Positions 60,960 to 64,000 of a stretch of DNA of 64,000 nt are shown here, piece by piece. The translations under genes were made by a program, and so were the position numbers. Origin of the DNA: Persicitalea jodogahamensis (GTDB lineage: Bacteria > Bacteroidota > Bacteroidia > Cytophagales > Spirosomataceae). Below the pieces are notes generated by a model. It was not told the DNA's origin. It made no database searches and worked only from the letters and a program-made list of their open reading frames with translations. The stretch covers positions 372,001 through 436,000 of the forward strand of contig NZ_BMXF01000003.1 in the NCBI RefSeq assembly GCF_014651615.1. Reading direction: 5' to 3'. Each line of letters opens with the position of its first letter. The first letter of the stretch is position 1.

Positions 60960-62414
60960 ATGGAAAAAGACATATTCGAATTCGGCCTCAACCAGAATCG
61001 TCGGCACTTTCTGTCCAAACTAAGTTTAGGTTTGGGAAGCGTGGCGTTGGGTTCGCTGCTCATGCCCGATCTTTTTAAGGGCGACCCGGAGGCAGACGCT
61101 GATGCCGCTTTGGCTGGCCTGGCGCACTTTGCCCCCAAAGCCAAGCGAATCATTTATTTATTTCAAAACGGCGCGCCCTCCCAATTGGACTTGTTTGACT
61201 ACAAGCCCATGCTGAACAAAATGCAAGGGGAAGAACTACCCCCTTCCATCCGGGGCGAGCAACGGCTTACCGGCATGACCTCCGGCCAGTCTTCTTTTCC
61301 GCTGGCGGGTAGCTATTTCAAATTTAAGCAGCATGGCCAGTCGGGAATGTGGGTGAGCGAATTGCTGCCGAACATCGCCAACGTCGCCGATGATATTTGT
61401 TTTATCAAAACGATCCACACCGAAGCCATCAACCATGACCCGGCCCTGACCTTTTTTCAGACCGGAGCTCAGGTAGGCAACCGCCCCAGCATGGGTGCCT
61501 GGCTAAGTTATGGGTTGGGCAGTGAGAATAAGAATTTACCCGCCTACTGCGTGTTGCTGTCACGTGGAAAGGGCAATGGGCAGGGGGTTTATTCCAAGCT
61601 CTGGACCAACGGTTTTCTGGATTCCGTGCATCAGGGCGTGCAGTTTAGCAGTGGCGAAAACCCGGTACTTTACCTCAATAATCCCGATGGCATGGATATG
61701 GCCGAGCGGCGGAAAATGCTTGACAAACTGGCCGAGTTGAACCAGGGTACTTATGACGAATTCGGCGACCCGGAGATCAATACCAAGATTCAGCAATACG
61801 AGATGGCTTACCGCATGCAGACCGCCATGCCGGAAATAACGGATGTCAGCCGTGAACCAGAAAGTACCATCAAACTTTACGGCCCCGAATGTCTGGTGCC
61901 GGGTACTTATGCCGCCAATGTGCTTCTGGCCAGAAAACTTTCCGAAAAAGGCGTTCGTTTCGTACAACTTTACCATCAGGGCTGGGATGCCCATGGCAAC
62001 TTGCCCCGCGAGATTCTGGGCCAGGCCAGGGATGTGGATCAGTCGTCGGCTGCGCTTATTACTGATTTGAAACAGAGGGGATTGCTAGATGAAACCCTGG
62101 TCATCTGGGGCGGTGAATTTGGTCGCACCAACTATTGCCAGGGAAAGCTTGCTCCGGACAACTATGGCCGCGACCATCACCCGCGTGCCTTCACGGTCTG
62201 GATGGCGGGTGGTGGCGTCAAGCCGGGTGTTTATGGCGAAACGGACGAGTTTGGCTATAACATTGTCAAAGATCCGGTGCACGTCAACGATTTCCATGCG
62301 ACGATCCTCCATCAAATGGGCATCGACCACGAGAAGCTTACCTACAAGCACCTCGGCCGCCGCTATCGTCTCACCGATGTGGCGGGAAAAGTTGTAAAGG
62401 GAATTATTGCTTAA
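60960..62414 (+). CDS. DUF1501 family secreted protein (Tat substrate)
   Basis: A 484-residue protein of the alkaline-phosphatase-like DUF1501 family. The N-terminus has a twin-arginine signal (NRRHFLSKLSLGLGSVALG), so it is exported folded. RGKGNGQGVY, FGRTNYCQGKLAPDNYGRDHHPRAF and the C-terminal VKDPVHVNDFHATILHQMGID (the last given only in part) are family hallmarks; clustered His and Asp suggest a metal site. DUF1501 proteins are genetically paired with DUF1553 cytochromes. A sulfatase-like reaction has been suggested but not shown. It follows its DUF1553 partner and precedes a third cytochrome gene, one operon. Confidence 0.92.
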   Translation: MEKDIFEFGLNQNRRHFLSKLSLGLGSVALGSLLMPDLFKGDPEADADAALAGLAHFAPKAKRIIYLFQNGAPSQLDLFDYKPMLNKMQGEELPPSIRGEQRLTGMTSGQSSFPLAGSYFKFKQHGQSGMWVSELLPNIANVADDICFIKTIHTEAINHDPALTFFQTGAQVGNRPSMGAWLSYGLGSENKNLPAYCVLLSRGKGNGQGVYSKLWTNGFLDSVHQGVQFSSGENPVLYLNNPDGMDMAERRKMLDKLAELNQGTYDEFGDPEINTKIQQYEMAYRMQTAMPEITDVSREPESTIKLYGPECLVPGTYAANVLLARKLSEKGVRFVQLYHQGWDAHGNLPREILGQARDVDQSSAALITDLKQRGLLDETLVIWGGEFGRTNYCQGKLAPDNYGRDHHPRAFTVWMAGGGVKPGVYGETDEFGYNIVKDPVHVNDFHATILHQMGIDHEKLTYKHLGRRYRLTDVAGKVVKGIIA

Positions 62415-62547
62415 AATAAGTGTGAAGGAGCGAATGTCGAACGGCGGATCGCCCCAAGGCGGTGGTCGACGGACATTGCTTTCGCTTCATATCCCCGATA
62501 CTGCATTTGCTTATTCCGACATTCACTACCAATCCCATCATTCCAAA

Positions 62548-64000
62548 TTGAGCCGCTTAATAACCCTCGTCTATAACGCCACTTTCTTTCTGGTTTGCCT
62601 GCTGGCTTTTCTGTTGGTTTTTGAGAATCTATTGGTCGTGCCGCAGTGGCTGCAAGTGGCGGGAAGAATGCATCCGTTGCTTCTGCACTTTCCCATCACA
62701 GTGTTGATGCTGTATGGAGTATGGGTGATCATTGCGCCCCGGCCCGAAGCGGGTTCCCCTGTAAAGTACTGGGCGGATAACGTGCTGCTTTTGGGGGCGT
62801 TTACGGCTACGCTTACGGCCATGATGGGCTTTATGCTTTCTAAGGAGCCGGGCTACGACGCCAGTGCCCTTTACTGGCATAAATGGACCGGAATTGCGAC
62901 CGCCTTTGTAAGTTTTGGCTGGTATGCTTTCCGAAACCGACTGCCCAGGCACCTTCTGCCCGCTAAGGTACTGTCCGGCCTGACCATGGTTGTGCTGCTG
63001 GTCGCCGGACACCTGGGCGCCAACATTACTCATGGCGAAGAATTTCTGTTGGCCCCACTCATGTCAGACAATCAGGCCCCGCTGGTGGCAATGAACGACG
63101 CGCTGGTATACGCACACGTGGTGCAGCCCATTCTGGAAGAAAAGTGTGTCAGCTGCCACAACCCACAGAAAGCCAAAGGTGAACTCATCATGACCACCAC
63201 CGAATTGTTTGCCAAAGGCGGGAAAAACGGGACACCCTGGGATACTACCAAGGCTGACCTGGGACTGCTATTGACTCGGGCACATCTTCCGCTGGACGAT
63301 AAGAAACATATGCCTCCACGAGGTAAAGTACAGCTGACCGATGATGAAATTCAGGTACTGGAAAGCTGGATCAGGCGAGGGTCGAGTTTCACGGCCAGGG
63401 TAGTTGAGTTTCCCGCCGACGATCCCCTGTACCGTTTTGCTTCCAATCGGCTGACCGTGGCAGAAGATGAAAATAGCTATGAGTTTGCGGCGGCGGATGA
63501 TAAGAAAATTCAAGAACTAAACACGGATTATCGGGTCATCACACCACTTTCGGAGGAGTCGCCCGCACTTTCGGTGAGTTTTTTTAGTGAATCCGCCTTT
63601 CAAAGTTCCGACCTCAGCGACCTGACTCCCATCAAAGATCAGATTGTAGAACTGGACGCCAGCAAGATGCCGGTTCGGGATGAAGATTTGAAGCTGATCG
63701 CGCAGTTTGGCAATTTGCGTAAACTGCTGCTCAACTTCACCGACATTACCGGAAGTACCCTGGGCGAATTAGCCAAACTCCCGCACCTTCGCGAACTTTC
63801 CTTAACAGGTACCCCGGTCAAAGCTACTCAACTCCTTGCACTGAAAAATGCCAATGCATTGCGCAACCTCTATGTTTGGAATACGGGCATAAAGCCGGAA
63901 GAGTTCAGTCAGTTGAAGAAAGAGTTGCGGGGCGTGTCGCTGGAATCGGGCTTTCGCAGTGATACCGTAGTTTTGAAGCTAAACCCACCCAATGTTATTA
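62548..64000 (+). CDS. DUF2231 membrane/cytochrome c/LRR protein, 3' end beyond the window
   Basis: An open frame of at least 484 codons with no stop before 64000, so the gene is truncated by the window end. Residues 1-165 hold four membrane helices with the MHPLLLHFPITV motif of DUF2231. A planctomycete-type cytochrome follows with CVSCH (TGC at 63154-63156, residues 200-204). After residue 320 come leucine-rich-like repeats (LRKLLLNF, LRELSLTGT, LRNLYVWN). The start is TTG 62548 or ATG 62434 in the same frame; the former is preferred because the 62434-62548 stretch resembles the intergenic element at 60870 and no signal precedes the first helix. Third gene of the cytochrome operon. Confidence 0.85.
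   Translation, partial: MSRLITLVYNATFFLVCLLAFLLVFENLLVVPQWLQVAGRMHPLLLHFPITVLMLYGVWVIIAPRPEAGSPVKYWADNVLLLGAFTATLTAMMGFMLSKEPGYDASALYWHKWTGIATAFVSFGWYAFRNRLPRHLLPAKVLSGLTMVVLLVAGHLGANITHGEEFLLAPLMSDNQAPLVAMNDALVYAHVVQPILEEKCVSCHNPQKAKGELIMTTTELFAKGGKNGTPWDTTKADLGLLLTRAHLPLDDKKHMPPRGKVQLTDDEIQVLESWIRRGSSFTARVVEFPADDPLYRFASNRLTVAEDENSYEFAAADDKKIQELNTDYRVITPLSEESPALSVSFFSESAFQSSDLSDLTPIKDQIVELDASKMPVRDEDLKLIAQFGNLRKLLLNFTDITGSTLGELAKLPHLRELSLTGTPVKATQLLALKNANALRNLYVWNTGIKPEEFSQLKKELRGVSLESGFRSDTVVLKLNPPNVI

Noticed and set aside
1-64000. tRNA, rRNA, CRISPR, IS and prophage genes
   Set aside because: I looked for cloverleaf-like segments, repeat-spacer arrays, transposase motifs and terminal inverted repeats and found none.

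Overview
The window looks like chromosomal DNA from a Bacteroidota bacterium, most likely Cytophagales (Spirosomataceae/Cytophagaceae-like) with a base composition near 50% GC. The reasons are: a lipid-anchored TamL together with TamB; the long NusB; the linked sets tsaD//tamB, miaB–sigma54 activator–lptE–secG and nusB–ytxH–DUF1573–yajC–ybbR–coaE; many LxxC lipoproteins; and several exact matches to the Bacteroidota -7 element TAnnTTTG. I see no rRNA, tRNA, CRISPR array, transposase or prophage. Nothing suggests a recent large insertion.

Layout. 1-3973 (+): a DUF456 membrane protein, then a compact run of ECF sigma factor, small membrane protein (probable anti-sigma), Spy/CnrX-like periplasmic protein, YHYH lipoprotein, YwqK-like protein and SCO-type copper chaperone; this looks like a metal-stress locus. 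3977-12720 (-): aminopeptidase P, MgtC-like protein and a complete eboA-B-C-D-E cluster ending in the phosphodiesterase-like eboF. 12892-22252: subtilase, HAD phosphatase, a large PVC-type dehydrogenase/cytochrome, lipoproteins, a zinc/cadmium-type P1B ATPase and tsaD. 22327-33620: tamB, DUF2147, an M16 protease, a complete subclass B1 metallo-beta-lactamase and an ABC half-transporter.

33886-39836: the nusB-to-coaE housekeeping operon, then dnaX and a DUF4174 protein. 40141-48051: groESL with an unusual upstream region, an uncharacterised conserved protein, secG, a TPR-like protein, lptE, a sigma54 activator and miaB. 48197-56441: tamL overlapping a divergent trmH-type methyltransferase, a membrane glycosyltransferase with a methyltransferase, the queuosine-precursor transporter and an aminotransferase. 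56750-64000 (+): a GH30 glycosidase followed by a planctomycete-type cytochrome set (DUF1549/DUF1553, DUF1501, and a DUF2231-cytochrome-LRR protein cut by the window end).

Most notable: (1) an A10 run inside dnaX after which both alternative frames stop almost at once, predicting a slippage-made short gamma-type subunit; (2) the octamer GGTACTTT/AAAGTACC at 24 or more sites, in all reading frames and between genes, about ten times the chance level; (3) a perfect 9-9-9 inverted repeat and a sigma54-like promoter upstream of groES; (4) the ECF/CnrX-like/SCO locus; (5) the B1 beta-lactamase with every zinc ligand and both substrate-binding residues.
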